64,000 nt of DNA from Spiroplasma endosymbiont of Lonchoptera lutea (GCF_964019715.1 NZ_OZ026463.1:558001-622000); one strand, 5' to 3'; shown: positions 51,588-62,448, numbered from the stretch's first letter. Translations and numbers: made by a program. The notes: a model not told the origin generated them from the sequence alone.

Positions 51588-52052
51588 GGTCGCGTTTAGT
51601 TTTCTTAGGTATTTTTAAAAAAAGAAAAAATAATCATTTACTATAAATTATTTCAATATGCAAATTAAGTATATATTTCTTATGTATGATTTTTTTTGTA
51701 AAAAATTATTTTAATGTTGTTTTTATAAGCATTTTAGTGAGTTTTTATAACCTTTTATTAAGATTATGTTTGTTAATATATTAAATATTTTGTTTTATTA
51801 CTTATTTTTTAGATAAAATGATAATTAAATTGTGATTACTTTTTTTTCAAAATTATTTAAACCTTTTCCTACCTAACAAAACTTTACGCGTCCATTAATT
51901 TTTCATTGTGTAAAAATTCAATAATATGATAAAATAGTAATGAATAAAAATGACAACAATAAGAAAGGCAGGGTTAGTTTAGTAATTAAATAATATAATT
52001 AGCTGAGTGTTTTACTTCTTCAAAGCAATACCTAAGAAAACTAAACGCGACC
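51588..52052. mobile_element. Non-autonomous ISLre2 derivative (MITE-like), 465 bp
   Basis: Bounded by GGTCGCGTTTAGTTTTCTTAGG and its inverse. The right half is the ISLre2 3' end; no transposase remains. No open frame of note inside. Its end lies 79 bp before deoD. Confidence 0.65.
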
Positions 52053-52093
52053 GTTAGTCTTTGATAAGTAATTATTAATATTAAAAAAAGTGG

Positions 52094-52099
52094 TATAAT
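52094..52099 (+). promoter_or_regulatory. Putative -10 box of deoD
   Basis: TATAAT in GTGGTATAATAACG, 33 bp before the start; no good -35, common in mollicutes. Confidence 0.5.
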
Positions 52100-52131
52100 A
52101 ACGATATTAAAATATAAAGAGGAGTAAAAGA

Positions 52132-52857
52132 ATGACACCACATATTAGTGCTAAAAAAGAGGACATTGCCCCAATAGTTTTAATGCCCGGAGATCCAATT
52201 AGAGCAAAATATATTGCAACAAATTATTTGCAAGATGTGCAATTAGTAAATAGTGTTCGTAATATGTTAATGTATACAGGAATATATCAAGGGAAAAGAA
52301 TAACTATTGCTGGTAGTGGTATGGGTTGTCCTTCAATTGGCATTTACTCATATGAATTATTTAAATTTTATGATGTTGATGTAATTATTAGAATTGGAAG
52401 TGCAGGTGCATATGACGAAAAGTTAAAACTGTATGATGTTATTAATGTAAGTTCGGTATATGGTGAAAATAATTATGCTAAAATTGTTGGTGCAACAAAT
52501 GGTGATATTATTGAAGCCAATCCTAATATTTATGAATTAATTAAAAAAACAGCAAGTGATAAAAATATTAACATCATATCTGGAAGGGTACATTGTTCTG
52601 ATGTTTTTTATCGTAAAAATTTTGAAGAATATAAAAGATTTTTAAGTGAAAAACAAACTATTGCTGTAGAAATGGAAACTTTTGCGTTATTTGCTAATGC
52701 AAAAGTGTTAAATAAGCAAGCAGGATGTATTTTAACTGTATCTGATTCGTTAGTAACAAAAGAGGCTGCTACGAGTGAAGAGCGCGAACAATCATTTGAT
52801 AAGATGATGATGTTAGCTTTAAAAACAGCAGTTAATTTTTATAAACAAGATGTTTAA
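52132..52857 (+). CDS. deoD: Purine-nucleoside phosphorylase, DeoD type, 241 aa
   Basis: MTPHISAKKEDIAPIVLMPGDPIRAKYIA carries the phosphate-binding GDP.RA motif. SGMGCPSIGIYSYEL, IRIGSAGA and VEMETFALFA (base/ribose site) followed by VSDS are all in place at usual spacing. Hexameric enzyme that splits purine (deoxy)nucleosides for base salvage, essential in spiroplasmas, which do not make purines de novo. Ribosome site AGAGGAG. Length normal. Confidence 0.95.
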   Translation: MTPHISAKKEDIAPIVLMPGDPIRAKYIATNYLQDVQLVNSVRNMLMYTGIYQGKRITIAGSGMGCPSIGIYSYELFKFYDVDVIIRIGSAGAYDEKLKLYDVINVSSVYGENNYAKIVGATNGDIIEANPNIYELIKKTASDKNINIISGRVHCSDVFYRKNFEEYKRFLSEKQTIAVEMETFALFANAKVLNKQAGCILTVSDSLVTKEAATSEEREQSFDKMMMLALKTAVNFYKQDV

Positions 52858-52898
52858 AGAAAAAGGGAAATTTTTATAAAGAGGGGTTTCTCAAACTA

Positions 52899-53723
52899 AT
52901 GGATAAAAATAGTATTGATAGTTTTTTAATTTTAGTTAAAACCAATGTTTCTATTGATCAAGTTGTTAAGCCTTTTGTTAAAACAATAGATAAACAAACT
53001 TTGCATAAAATTAAATGACTTTATATTTCAGAACATAAAATTAATGATGAATCTTATTTAACTATTGCTTTAAATGAGTTTACTTTTAATATTATTAAAA
53101 AGTTAAAAAAGTGTGATTGAATTTTAGTTCATAAATATATTTTAAAAGATAAATTTCATAATGAAAATTATAAGGTTGTTAGTTGTGAAATGGGATTTTA
53201 TAAATATAAATTAATTAATACGGTATATCATTGTCATCGTATTGATGAACAAACTTCAATTGATAGTAATTTATGAAAAGTATTAAGTGAAAAAAAGCAA
53301 CAAATTTTGCTTGAATTTTTAATTGCTTTACGAAAAAAAAGAAAAATAGATTTTTTAATTTTAAATGATATTTTTAGTAGTACAACAGAAAAGGAAATTG
53401 CTAATCAAGTTTGTGAACAGGCTAATAGTTATAAGAAGCATTATCAGTTATTACGAATTGGGCAAGATATTATTGCTTGCTTAGGGCGATTAAAAAATAT
53501 TATTGATTTTTATATTGAGGATGGTAGTATTAATTTTGCTTTGAAAGATAATGAAATTATTAATCAAAAAGTATTAAATGAATTAGAAATTGTTAAAAAA
53601 ACAAAAACTAGCGCTAAAAATCTTACAAGTCTTTTTATAAATCATGATATGGAAGCGCTTTATCAAATAATGAAAAAGATTATTCGTGATAATCCGTGTT
53701 CGTTGTATGTAAGTTCAGGTTAA
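52899..53723 (+). CDS. Hypothetical protein, 274 aa, downstream of deoD
   Basis: No signal peptide or TM. Lys-, Ile- and Asn-rich, mostly helical in appearance in the C-terminal half (KVLNELEIVKKTKTSAKNL). Cys residues at about 67, 94, 107, 166 and 187 form no pair motif. Starts after GAGGGG, 41 bp after deoD, and shares the following terminator; probably co-transcribed. Not recognised. Confidence 0.65.
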
Positions 53724-53731
53724 TAGATAAT

Positions 53732-53761
53732 AAAAATCATTCTCATATGAGAATGATTTTT
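53732..53761. terminator. Bidirectional terminator between convergent genes
   Basis: Perfect 30-bp palindrome around CATTCTCATATGAGAATG with A and T runs at its ends. Serves the hypothetical gene on plus and tsaD on minus, whose stop codon overlaps it. Confidence 0.8.
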
Positions 53762-54728
53762 ATTTTTTCTTTTTAGAAGTTTCTTTTAAGCGATTATTAA
53801 TTATTTGTCAAGTTAATCTTGCAATCATCGCAGCATTATCAGTACAGTATTCATTATTAGGAATAATAACTGTGGTATTTTTTGTTGCTAAGTTTTCAAC
53901 CTTAGTTCGTAAAACACTGTTAGCAGCAACGCCACCGACTACTGTTATCATTTTTGGATGATATTTTTTCATTGCCATTGTTAATTTTTTAATTAAAATA
54001 TTAGTTGCTTGTTCTTGAAAAGAACAAGCAATATCTTCTTTTCTAAATTCTAATTGGCGAACATTTAATTTTTTAATTAAATTTGCTACTGCAGATTTTA
54101 AACCACTAAATGAAAAGTCAAAACTGTTATCATTTTTTCCTAATGGCAGTTCAAAAATATTTTGTCCTTTTTTTGCTATTTTATCAATTATTGGTCCACC
54201 TGGATATTCAAGTTCTAATAATCTTGCTACTTTATCATAAGCTTCACCGACAGCATCATCATAAGTTTCTCCTAAAATATGAAAATCAAGATGTTTTTTC
54301 ATTAAAACTAATTGCGTGTGGCCACCGGATACTACTAAGGTTATTAAGGGAAACTTAAATTCATTATTAATGGCAGCGCTATAAATATGACCTTCAATAT
54401 GATTACAAGCAATAAGTGGTTTTTTTAATATTAATGATATTGTTTGAGCGCAAACTTTACCGATATGAAGTGAACCACTTAATCCCGGATGGTCAGTATA
54501 ACCGATGTAGTCAATATCATGATATTGGATTTGTGCTTGTTTAATGGCTTCTTTTAAAACATAACTAATTTTAGAAATATGAAGTCTTGAAGCAATTTCA
54601 GGAACAATCCCACCATATTGTTGATGATTAGCTATTTGTGAAAAAATAATATTGCTTTTAACTTTTTTATCTTTATATATTGCTATTGCTGTTTCATCAC
54701 AACTTGTTTCAATAGCTAAGATGGTCAT
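53760..54728 (-). CDS. tsaD: tRNA N6-adenosine threonylcarbamoyltransferase TsaD, 322 aa
   Basis: MTILAIETSCDETAIAI start, metal-binding HIEGHIYSA (HxxxH, about residue 110), VSGGHTQLVLM, GETYDDAVGEAYDKVARLL, FDFSFSGLKSA and VGGVAANSVLR: the complete TsaD/YgjD set. Makes t6A37 in tRNAs reading ANN codons, with TsaB and TsaE elsewhere. ATG 54728 after AAGGAG is chosen; a longer frame start upstream lacks a site. Confidence 0.95.
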
Positions 54729-54738
54729 ATTTTTCTCC

Positions 54739-55139
54739 TTAATTAATAACAATAATTGAGTTACCTATTTCGTTAATATTTGGTAATGATTTATTGTTTG
54801 TAATAAATATATCACATTCCTTTAAATTGGCGTATTTAATAAAACCAATTGTGTTAATACTATCATTTTCAGCAATAATAATTTTAGTATTAGAAGCACT
54901 TAATACTTTTTGTTTCAGTTGTGCTTCTTCTTCATTTTTAGCATATAAATCATAAGTATTAGAAATATTCTTAATATTAAGAATGCATTTACTGAATTTG
55001 ACATTTTCTAAATTTGCTAAGCTATGGCTTCCTACTAAAACTTTACTTTCAGCTAAATAGCGACCACCAATTAAAATAGTATCTAAAATATTTTTATTAT
55101 TAATTGCTTGTTTAAAAATTTCAATACTGTTTGTAAATA
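54739..55139 (-). pseudogene. DeoR-family regulator, effector domain only, beheaded by an IS3-family element
   Basis: What remains is the DeoR C-terminal sensor: LIGGRYLAES, VGSHSLANLENVKFSKC, EEAQLKQKVLSASNTKIIIAEN, GFIKYANLKECDIFITN. The N-terminal helix-turn-helix has been replaced by the IS3 end at 55140. Open frame upstream (CPKKGCQ) is translated IS sequence. DNA binding lost. Ends 10 bp before tsaD starts. Confidence 0.8.
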
Positions 55140-55168
55140 TGGATTGGCAACCCTTTTTAGGACACTTT

Positions 55169-55969
55169 TTATGTAGACTGGTATTTTCTAAATTCAACGG
55201 GAGTTAAATAATTTAAACTGCCATGAATTCGAATATTGTTATATCAATTAACAAAATCAAATAGTTCGCATTTTAGTTGTGTTAAGTTTGCAAATTTTTT
55301 ACCGTTAATAAATTCGGTTTTAAAGGTTTTGTAAGTTGCTTCAGCAACAGCATTATCATATGGGCATCCTTTGGAGCTTAATGATCTTTTAATTTTAAAG
55401 GTTATTAAAATTTCATCAATAATTTTATTTTTAAACTCATTACCACGTTCAGTATGAAATAAAGTTATTTTATTTAATGGTCGTGTTATCTTGTGAAAAG
55501 CTTGTTGAACTAATTCAGCAGTTTTATTTGATCCAGCACTATAGCCAATTACTTCGCGATTAAACAAGTCAATTAATAAACAAATATAATGTCATTTAGT
55601 GCCAACTTGAACATATGTTAAATCACTAACAACAACTTCATTTGGTTTTTTGTCATTAAATTGACGATTTAAAACATTATTAATTTCGTCATTATTAACT
55701 GTTTTTTTATGATTACAATATTTTAACTTGGTGTATTTAGAAACCAAATTATTTTTGATCATAATGAATCGGATTTTTCGTCGTGATAAAATGATATTTT
55801 TTCTTATTAAAACAGCTTTAATTTTACGAGCACCATAAATCTTGCGACTTTTATTAAATGCACTGATAACTTCTTGTTCATAATTATTAACATCAAACTT
55901 GGTGCATTTATTAGTTTGATAATAATATGTTGATTTTAGTAAACCTAAAATCTTACATATTTTCCTCAC
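55169..55969 (-). CDS. IS3-family transposase OrfB, 266 aa
   Basis: HTH_21-like N-terminus (CKILGLLKSTYYY...SRKIYGARKIKAVL), then an rve core with SDLTYVQ (first Asp) and NAVAEATYKTFKTE (Glu). The second Asp, normally in HSDRG/HTDRG, is Glu here (FHTERGNEF), which should inactivate it. Normally made as an OrfAB fusion by -1 frameshifting at an A-run. Confidence 0.8.
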
Positions 55970-56001
55970 TGAATATTTATTTTTGTTGTTATTAATTATT
56001 G

Positions 56002-56281
56002 TTATTTTTTCCCGATTATCAGTGCTGCTTGCTTTAAAATGTCATTTTCCATTCGTAATTGTTGGTTTTCTTTTCGCAAGTAAATTAATTCATTTTCTTC
56101 GACAGTGCGATTATCTTTTGCTTTAAATGACCCAGAATTATTATAATTTTTAATTCAATTAATAAATAGTTGGTTTTGGTAAATTATATTCTTTCCCTAA
56201 ATTAATAACACTTTTGTCATTTTTGTATAGCATTACAATTTGTTTTTTAAATTCTTCAGAGTATGAGGTTTTATTTCCCAT
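56002..56281 (-). pseudogene. IS3-family OrfA, 1-bp frameshift
   Basis: MGNKTSYSEEFKKQIVMLYK start (HTH of the InsE/OrfA type). An extra T near 56160 (ATTTATTAATTG) breaks the frame at PTIY; the following frame ([20 protein letters not shown]...[19 protein letters not shown]) has the leucine-zipper part. Confidence 0.8.
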
Positions 56282-56352
56282 TTTTATATTCCTTCTTTCT
56301 TAATAATTTTGAAGTCTATATAATTATGGTCCAACTTATTGTAGCCTATCCA

Positions 56353-57022
56353 TAGTCTTAACAAGATTATTTGGAAGAATTGATAAATAATGACTAATAT
56401 TTTTGTTAATAACTTTAGTAGTTCTATTTTCAACTAATATTGCTAAAGTAAATCTTGATGTTCTTTCAACTAAAGTTATTAAACATGATTTACTTTTACC
56501 TCGTGATGATACTACAGTATCACCTTCTCAATGGCCAAGAGTTATGCGATTATTAACATTTCGTTCTTTAATGGATTTACCATTAAATTTACCCCGATTT
56601 TCTTGAGATTTTCGTTTCTTACCTTTTCTTCTTAAATTTTTACTAGTAACCTTTTCAAGTAATCCAGAATAAATTCAATTGTAAATTGTTTTAAAACTAA
56701 TAATTCATTCTTGATGAAAATTTTTAATTCTGCCATAAATTTGTTCAGGCGATCAACCTAATAATAATTTTTGTTGTACATATTTTACTAATTCTCTATT
56801 TTTAAATTTATGAAAATAAACATGTAATTGTTTTCTATTTTCTGCTTTATTTTGTGCAATTAATGAAAAATAATGATTATTATCTTTATTTCTATTAACT
56901 TCTCGATTAATAGTACTAATACTTCGATTAAGATTTTTAGCTATTTCACTAATTTTTACTTTAAATTTCAATTGATTCTCAATATAAATTCTTTCATCTA
57001 TGCCAAGATGTTTGTATCCCAT
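56353..57022 (-). pseudogene. IS-A transposase, copy 5, truncated
   Basis: Open from MGYKHLGIDER to about residue 223; lacks TFDRGKEF and the catalytic Glu. Confidence 0.88.
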
Positions 57023-57130
57023 ATAAAAACTCCTTAAATTTACTTTTTCTAAAATAAACTTAGCATCATGAAATTTTTATATGAAATCTTTTGCAATTTT
57101 ATTTACTTGCACTTACAAGTATAATTCAGC
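56353..57130 (-). mobile_element. IS-A copy 5, fragment (5' two-thirds)
   Basis: Has the IS-A left end at 57130 and is cut at 56353 by the IS3-family element in the segment after NLVKT. The transposase (57022 back to 56353) keeps the HTH and first Asp only. Confidence 0.9.
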
Positions 57131-57205
57131 AATAATAAAAATGATGATAGTTGAATTAATTATAAAGGTAATGCTATAACAAATAAATATAATAGATTTA
57201 AGTAA
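57131..57205 (+). mobile_element. ISLre2 fragment, end of transposase gene
   Basis: Encodes NNKNDDSWINYKGNAITNKY then NRFK and stop TAA, same as the end of the copy at 47619. Truncated on the left by IS-A and separated by IS-B copy 12 from its 3' end at 58258-58450. Confidence 0.85.
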
Positions 57206-58257
57206 CCTGAATTGTAAATATAAATGGGACAGTTTTTTAAAATAATTGTATTAAATCTATTGGTCTTTTATAAGATAATGATTTTCTGGGTGTAGAATTA
57301 ATTTGAAATGCTATAGAATTTAAGTCTTTTTGTTTATATGAAGATAAATCAGTAGATTTTGGTAAATATCTTCTTAAAATACCATTATTGTTTTCATTTA
57401 AACCTCTTTGACAAGGTTTTCCGGCATCTGCAAAATAAATTTTAACATTACAATTTTTTTCAATTAATTTTCATTTACTAAATTCTTTACCACGATCAAA
57501 AGTAATAGTTTTAATTGTTCCTGGTATTAATTTTGAAATAAATTTTATTATACTTTGTGTAATACTTTCTGCTTTATGATTTTTAGTTTTCAAAGGAATT
57601 GTGGTTTTTGATCATAGATCAGCTAAAGTAATAATAGAACTTTTATGATCTTTACCAACGATAGTATCTCCCTCTAAATGGCCAAATTCTTGTATATTTT
57701 TAATATTTGGAATTATTAAATTTCTTTCATGAATAGATTTACAATTATTAATTCTGCCCCTAGTTTCTTTTTGTTTATGAGGTTTATTTTTGCCTTTTCT
57801 CAATAAATTTTTTTCATCAAAACCCATTCGATTTGTTTTAAACATGTTATATAAAGTTTTTGTTGAAATATTTTTTATTTTATTTTTCTTTAAAAAATCA
57901 GCAATTATATCAAGAGCATAATTTTTAGTAATTAACAAATGATTGATAGTATTAATTTCTGTTAAAGTTAAAATTATTAATTTTCTACCTGCATTTTGTT
58001 TATTTTTTTGAACTTGATTCAATATTTCTAATGGTAATAAGTTTTGATTTAATAATTTACAAACTCTGTGTACAGTTGATTTACTATAATCAATTGCTTT
58101 TGCTATTTTACGAATAGAAAATCCATAACTTTTATATTCTTTTATTGATTCAATAGTCAGATACTTATACATTGTGCTAATTCCTTTCTTTTCTTAATTA
58201 TAGAATTAACACAATTTGTTTTTTATATAAGTGTCCTTTTTAATTTTACATTTCAGG
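57206..58257 (-). mobile_element. IS-B copy 12 (9-bp shorter form), in ISLre2
   Basis: 1052 bp. TAA is duplicated on both sides (3 bp). Insertion exactly at the ISLre2 transposase stop codon. Confidence 0.93.
57237..58172 (-). CDS. IS-B transposase, copy 12, 311 aa
   Basis: In-frame loss of three codons near the start (TIESIKEYK instead of TIESIIAIKEYK). LADLWSK as in copy 10. Otherwise intact. Confidence 0.88.
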
Positions 58258-58450
58258 TAAGCAAAAATATTAGTTAAAATTTAATAAAATTAATAATTTT
58301 TCATTGTGTAAAAATTCAATAATATGATAAAATGGTAATGAATAAAAATGACAACAACAAGAAAGGCAGGGTTAGTTTAGTAATTAAATAATATAATTAG
58401 CTGATTGTTTTACTTCTTCAAAGCAATACCTAAGAAAACTAAACGCGACC
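58258..58450 (+). mobile_element. ISLre2 3' end
   Basis: Continues 57131-57205 after the IS-B insertion and ends at the ISLre2 terminus (CTAAACGCGACC). The next base is already the ankyrin-hydrolase gene. Confidence 0.85.
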
Positions 58451-59042
58451 TCACCGAGTTATGTTCTTGTTTTATTAGCTTTATGTGGTAATGTTAATAT
58501 TACTAATGAGAATGGTGATACTTTACTTCATTTAGCAGTAAAAATTAATAATTTAAGTTTAGCAAAGGAATTAATCCAGAGTGGGATTAATATTAATGCT
58601 TGTAATCAAGTAGGTACTACGCCACTTCATATTGCTACTTCTATTGGCGATCGCACATTAATGATACAGTTATTATTAACAAATGGAGCTAATATTCATA
58701 TTTTCAATGAAAAAAAAGTTTCACCCCTTTCAATTGTCTTGTCAGAAGCAGATGAAAGAAAAATTAAATTATTGCGAGAAAACGAAATTAATAATCAAAT
58801 GATAGCAACTAAATCAAATTCAGATATCAGATATAATAATTTATATTTTTTAGGTGATAGTTTATCTGATAGTGGAGCGTTTATTGGTGTTGTTAGAGAA
58901 TTTAATATTTTTAATATTTTTAAATCACAAGAATTTGAAGCTCCACTTTACAAAGATTTTTGTAGTAATGGTCCGACATATTCACAAATTTTAGCTAATA
59001 AATTAGGAATCAAATTAGTTCCTGCTTGAAGATTTAAGTTTT

Positions 59043-60094
59043 CCTGAAATGTAAAATTAAAAAGGACACTTATATAAAAAACAAATTGTGTTAATTCTAT
59101 AATTAAGAAAAGAAAGGAATTAGCACAATGTATAAGTATCTGACTATTGAATCAATAAAAGAATATAAAAGTTATGGATTTTCTATTCGTAAAATAGCAA
59201 AAGCAATTGATTATAGTAAATCAACTGTACACAGAGTTTGTAAATTATTAAATCAAAACTTATTACCATTAGAAATATTGAATCAAGTTCAAAAAAATAA
59301 ACAAAATGCAGGTAGAAAATTAATAATTTTAACTTTAACAGAAATTAATACTATCAATCATTTGTTAATTACTAAAAATTATGCTCTTGATATAATTGCT
59401 AATTTTTTAAAGAAAAATAAAATAAAAAATATTTCAACAAAAACTTTATATAACATGTTTAAAACAAATCGAATGGGTTTTGATGAAAAAAATTTATTGA
59501 GAAAAGGCAAAAATAAACCTCATAAACAAAAAGAAACTAGGGGCAGAATTAATAATTGTAAATCTATTCATGAAAGAAATTTAATCATTCCAAATATTAA
59601 AAATATACAAGAATTTGGCCATTTAGAGGGAGATACTATCGTTGGTAAAGATCATAAAAGTTCTATTATTACTTTAGCTGATATATGATCAAAAACCACA
59701 ATTCCTTTGAAAACTAAAAATCATAAAGCAGAAAGTATTACACAAAGTATAATAAAATTTATTTCAAAATTAATACCAGGAACAATTAAAACTATTACTT
59801 TTGATCGTGGTAAAGAATTTAGTAAATGAAAATTAATTGAAAAAAATTGTAATGTTAAAATTTATTTTGCAGATGCCGGAAAACCTTGTCAAAGAGGTTT
59901 AAATGAGAACAATAATGGTATTTTAAGAAGATATTTACCAAAATTTACTGATTTATCTTCATATAAACAAAAAGACTTAAATTCTATAGCATTTCAAATT
60001 AATTCTACACCCAGAAAATCATTATCTTATAAAAGACCAATAGATTTAATACAATTATTTTAAAAAACTGTCCCATTTATATTTACAATTCAGG
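59043..60094 (+). mobile_element. IS-B copy 13 (9-bp shorter form), in the ankyrin-hydrolase gene
   Basis: 1052 bp with TTTT on both sides. Shares the three-codon deletion with copy 12. Confidence 0.93.
59128..60063 (+). CDS. IS-B transposase, copy 13, 311 aa
   Basis: Intact apart from the shared deletion. Asp to Asn in LDIIANFLKK and Ser to Phe in PKFTDLS. Confidence 0.88.
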
Positions 60095-60809
60095 TTTTAA
60101 AACAAATTTATGAAAAGATTGGTAATAATTACGCTGTTGCTGGTGCACAAATAACAAAGTTACCTTTTTGAAAACTTAAAAGTATTTTCTGCAATAATTT
60201 TTCGTTGCCTAAACAAGCAAAGGCTTTGCTTAAACATCATCAATTAACTGAAAATGATTTAGTTATTATTAATATTGGTGGTAATGAATTAATAAATGCA
60301 GTTAACATTTCTGATATTAATGAAAGTAAAGCTACTATCAATAATGCTATCAATATTCAAAAAGCTACTATTATTAATCTAATTAATAATAATGCTCGTA
60401 AAATTATTGTTGCTAATGCTCCTGATATTAGCAAGACTCCTTCGTTTTTAAATTCATATAATATGGATAAAGCAAAAAATCTTTCGGAATATTTTAACAG
60501 TGTATGATTAGAAGGAATGAAGCAATTACAAACAAAATATCCACAAATTATTAAATTATTTGATTTGAATGTTGTTTTTAATAAAAATTTAGATGAATTT
60601 CAAAAAAAGGTGGAATTACTAATAAGGGTTCTACTGATGTTAATTACAGTTGTATTTTATTTGGTTTGAATGTTAAACCTGAGTTTAATGAAGATTGTGA
60701 TTTTTATAATATTAATGATTATTTTTTCTTTGATTTTATTCATCCAACAAGTTGGGTTCATGAACAATTAGGAGATATTATTTATGATTTAAGTCAAAGT
60801 AAATGGTAA

Positions 60810-61066
60810 TAAATTTTTAAAAATATTGTTAAATATTTTAGATTCATTGTCAAATATTAAAAATCATTAATAAAATCTCATTGTCAAATTTGAATATATT
60901 TTTATCAGTTTTGCCAAAAAGTTGAATTCTTACAATAAATGAGTTATTTAAAAAATCACAATGGATTATTAGTTCTGATGCCATTAGAAGTAATGCTAAT
61001 GAGCATTTCTGAATTAGCAATTTGGAATTTAGTTTAACAAAAGTTAGGGAATGATTAATTTAGTTC
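60810..61066. other. Intergenic remnant, no gene seen
   Basis: Only short broken frames on both strands. Could be decayed coding DNA upstream of nusA (rimP normally stands there), but nothing recognisable remains. Confidence 0.4.
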
Positions 61067-61095
61067 TTGTAATAGTAGTCAAAACACTATATAAT
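61067..61095 (+). promoter_or_regulatory. Promoter of the nusA operon
   Basis: -35 TTGTAA (61067-61072), 17-bp spacer, -10 TATAAT (61090-61095). Best-matching sigma-A promoter in the window. Confidence 0.7.
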
Positions 61096-61112
61096 TAACA
61101 AGTAATTAGGGC

Positions 61113-61144
61113 AGATGAAGGTGAGGGTTTCCTCACCTTCATCT
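61113..61144 (+). promoter_or_regulatory. Leader hairpin before nusA (possible attenuator)
   Basis: Perfect 14-bp stem AGATGAAGGTGAGG / CCTCACCTTCATCT with a GTTT loop, starting about 10 nt after the expected transcription start. The following U-content is weak, so it may be an attenuator or a protein-binding structure rather than a full terminator. Confidence 0.6.
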
Positions 61145-61202
61145 AATTTAAAAGTCATAATTAAAATGTTGACAATAATAGTGTTAGAAGGAGTAAAATA
61201 AG

Positions 61203-62432
61203 ATGATTGATGGAATAGAAATTTTAAAAGCAATTGATCTTTTGGTGGAAGAAAAGAAAATTGATCGCAGTTTAATTATTGAGGCTATTAAAGAAGGAAT
61301 AATAAAAGCTTATGAAAAATATTTGGACCCACAAGCCTTAATAAAAGTAGACTTTGATGAACAAACTGGTCAAATTAAAGTTTATCGTTTATTAAAAATT
61401 GTTAGTAAGATTGAAGATGAGTTTGCTGAAATTTTATTAGATGATGTTAAAAATTTAGAGAAAAATTTAACAATTGATAATATATATTATGAGCCTGTTG
61501 ATACTGATGAATTTTCTCGTTTAGCAGCGTTACAAGTAGCACAAATTTTAAAACAACATTTAAGAGAAGCAGAAAAAGAAGTTGTCTATGAAAAATATAT
61601 TTCTAAGAAAGATGATATTTTAATTGGCACAATTGATAATATTGAAGAAAACTACTATTTATTAAAAATTGTTGATCGTACTTTTGCAATTTTACCTAAA
61701 AAAAATATTATTCCCACAGAGAAATTTTATTTAGGTGATAAAGTAAAGTTTTATGTTGAGGATGTTAATAAAACGAAAAATTTTGGACAAATTTTAGCTT
61801 CAAGAACTCATCCAGGATTTTTAAAAAGATTATTAGAAATTGAAGTTCCAGAAATTTATGAAGGAATAATTGAAATTAAAGTCATTGCAAGAATTGCAGG
61901 ACAAAGATCAAAAGTTGCAGTATTTTGTAATGACCCAACTATTGATCCGATTGGTGCTTGTGTTGGTAATAAAGGAAAAAGAATTCAAAGTATTATGGAA
62001 GAATTGAATGATGAAAAAATTGATCTTATTAAGTGAGATGCGGAAATAAAAACATTTATTATTAATGCGTTATCGCCAGCTAAAGCGATTTCTATTAGTT
62101 TAGATGAACAAACTAATGAAGCTAATATTATCGTTGCTGATGAGCATTATTCATTAGCTATTGGTAAAAAAGGAATAACAGCAAAATTAACAGCAAAATT
62201 AACAAAATGAAAAATTAATATTATTTCTTTAAGTGATGCTTTAAATCAAAATATTATTTTTAAATGAAATGGTAATTTATCGGAACAGCAAATGCAAGAA
62301 TTACAAAATAAACATCAATTTAAAATCAAGAAAGATAATTTGCTTGTAGGGTTAGAAACAAGTATTGAAGAAATAGATAATGTTGATAATACTAATACTG
62401 AATTAGATAGTGATGAATTAGATAAAGATTAA
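61203..62432 (+). CDS. nusA: Transcription termination/antitermination factor NusA, 409 aa
   Basis: N-terminal RNA-polymerase-binding domain (MIDGIEILKAIDLLVEEKKI...IKEGIIKAYEKY), an S1 domain (about 130-195), then KH1/KH2 with PEIYEGIIEIKVIARIAGQRSKVAV and DPIGACVGNKGKRIQSIMEEL, both NusA hallmarks. Ends with an acidic tail (DNVDNTNTELDSDELDKD) in place of the C-terminal repeats of proteobacterial NusA. The start follows AGAAGGAG. Confidence 0.95.
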
Positions 62433-62448
62433 ATAAAGGAAAAAATTA

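Larger units (their letters stand above)
55140..56352 (-). mobile_element. IS3-family element (IS150-like), 1213 bp
   Basis: Ends TGGATTGGCAACC and, reversed, TGGATAGGCTACA, an imperfect inverted repeat about 40 bp long, beginning with the IS3-typical TG. Flanks ATA and TAG do not match. Confidence 0.85.
58451..60809 (+). pseudogene. Ankyrin-repeat / SGNH (GDSL) hydrolase fusion, broken
   Basis: The 5' end is cut by ISLre2. Ankyrin repeats come first: NENGDTLLHLAVKINNLSLA, NQVGTTPLHIATSIGD and a third (FNEKKVSPLSIVLSE). Then an SGNH hydrolase: block I FLGDSLSDSG, block III-like NIGGNE, and the final Asp-His in FFDFIHPTSW. It is interrupted by IS-B copy 13 at 59043 with TTTT duplicated. The frames on either side do not join even after excision, and a second slip lies in the A-run at about 60601. 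A dead gene; the intact form would be a candidate host-interacting lipase. Confidence 0.75.

Noticed and set aside
54110-54358. 82-aa plus-strand ORF inside tsaD
   Set aside because: Antisense to a fully conserved gene, no ribosome site.
6705-60094. Highly repeated sequence that might suggest a CRISPR array
   Set aside because: The repeats are whole IS elements of about 1 kb; no short regularly spaced repeats and no cas genes were seen.
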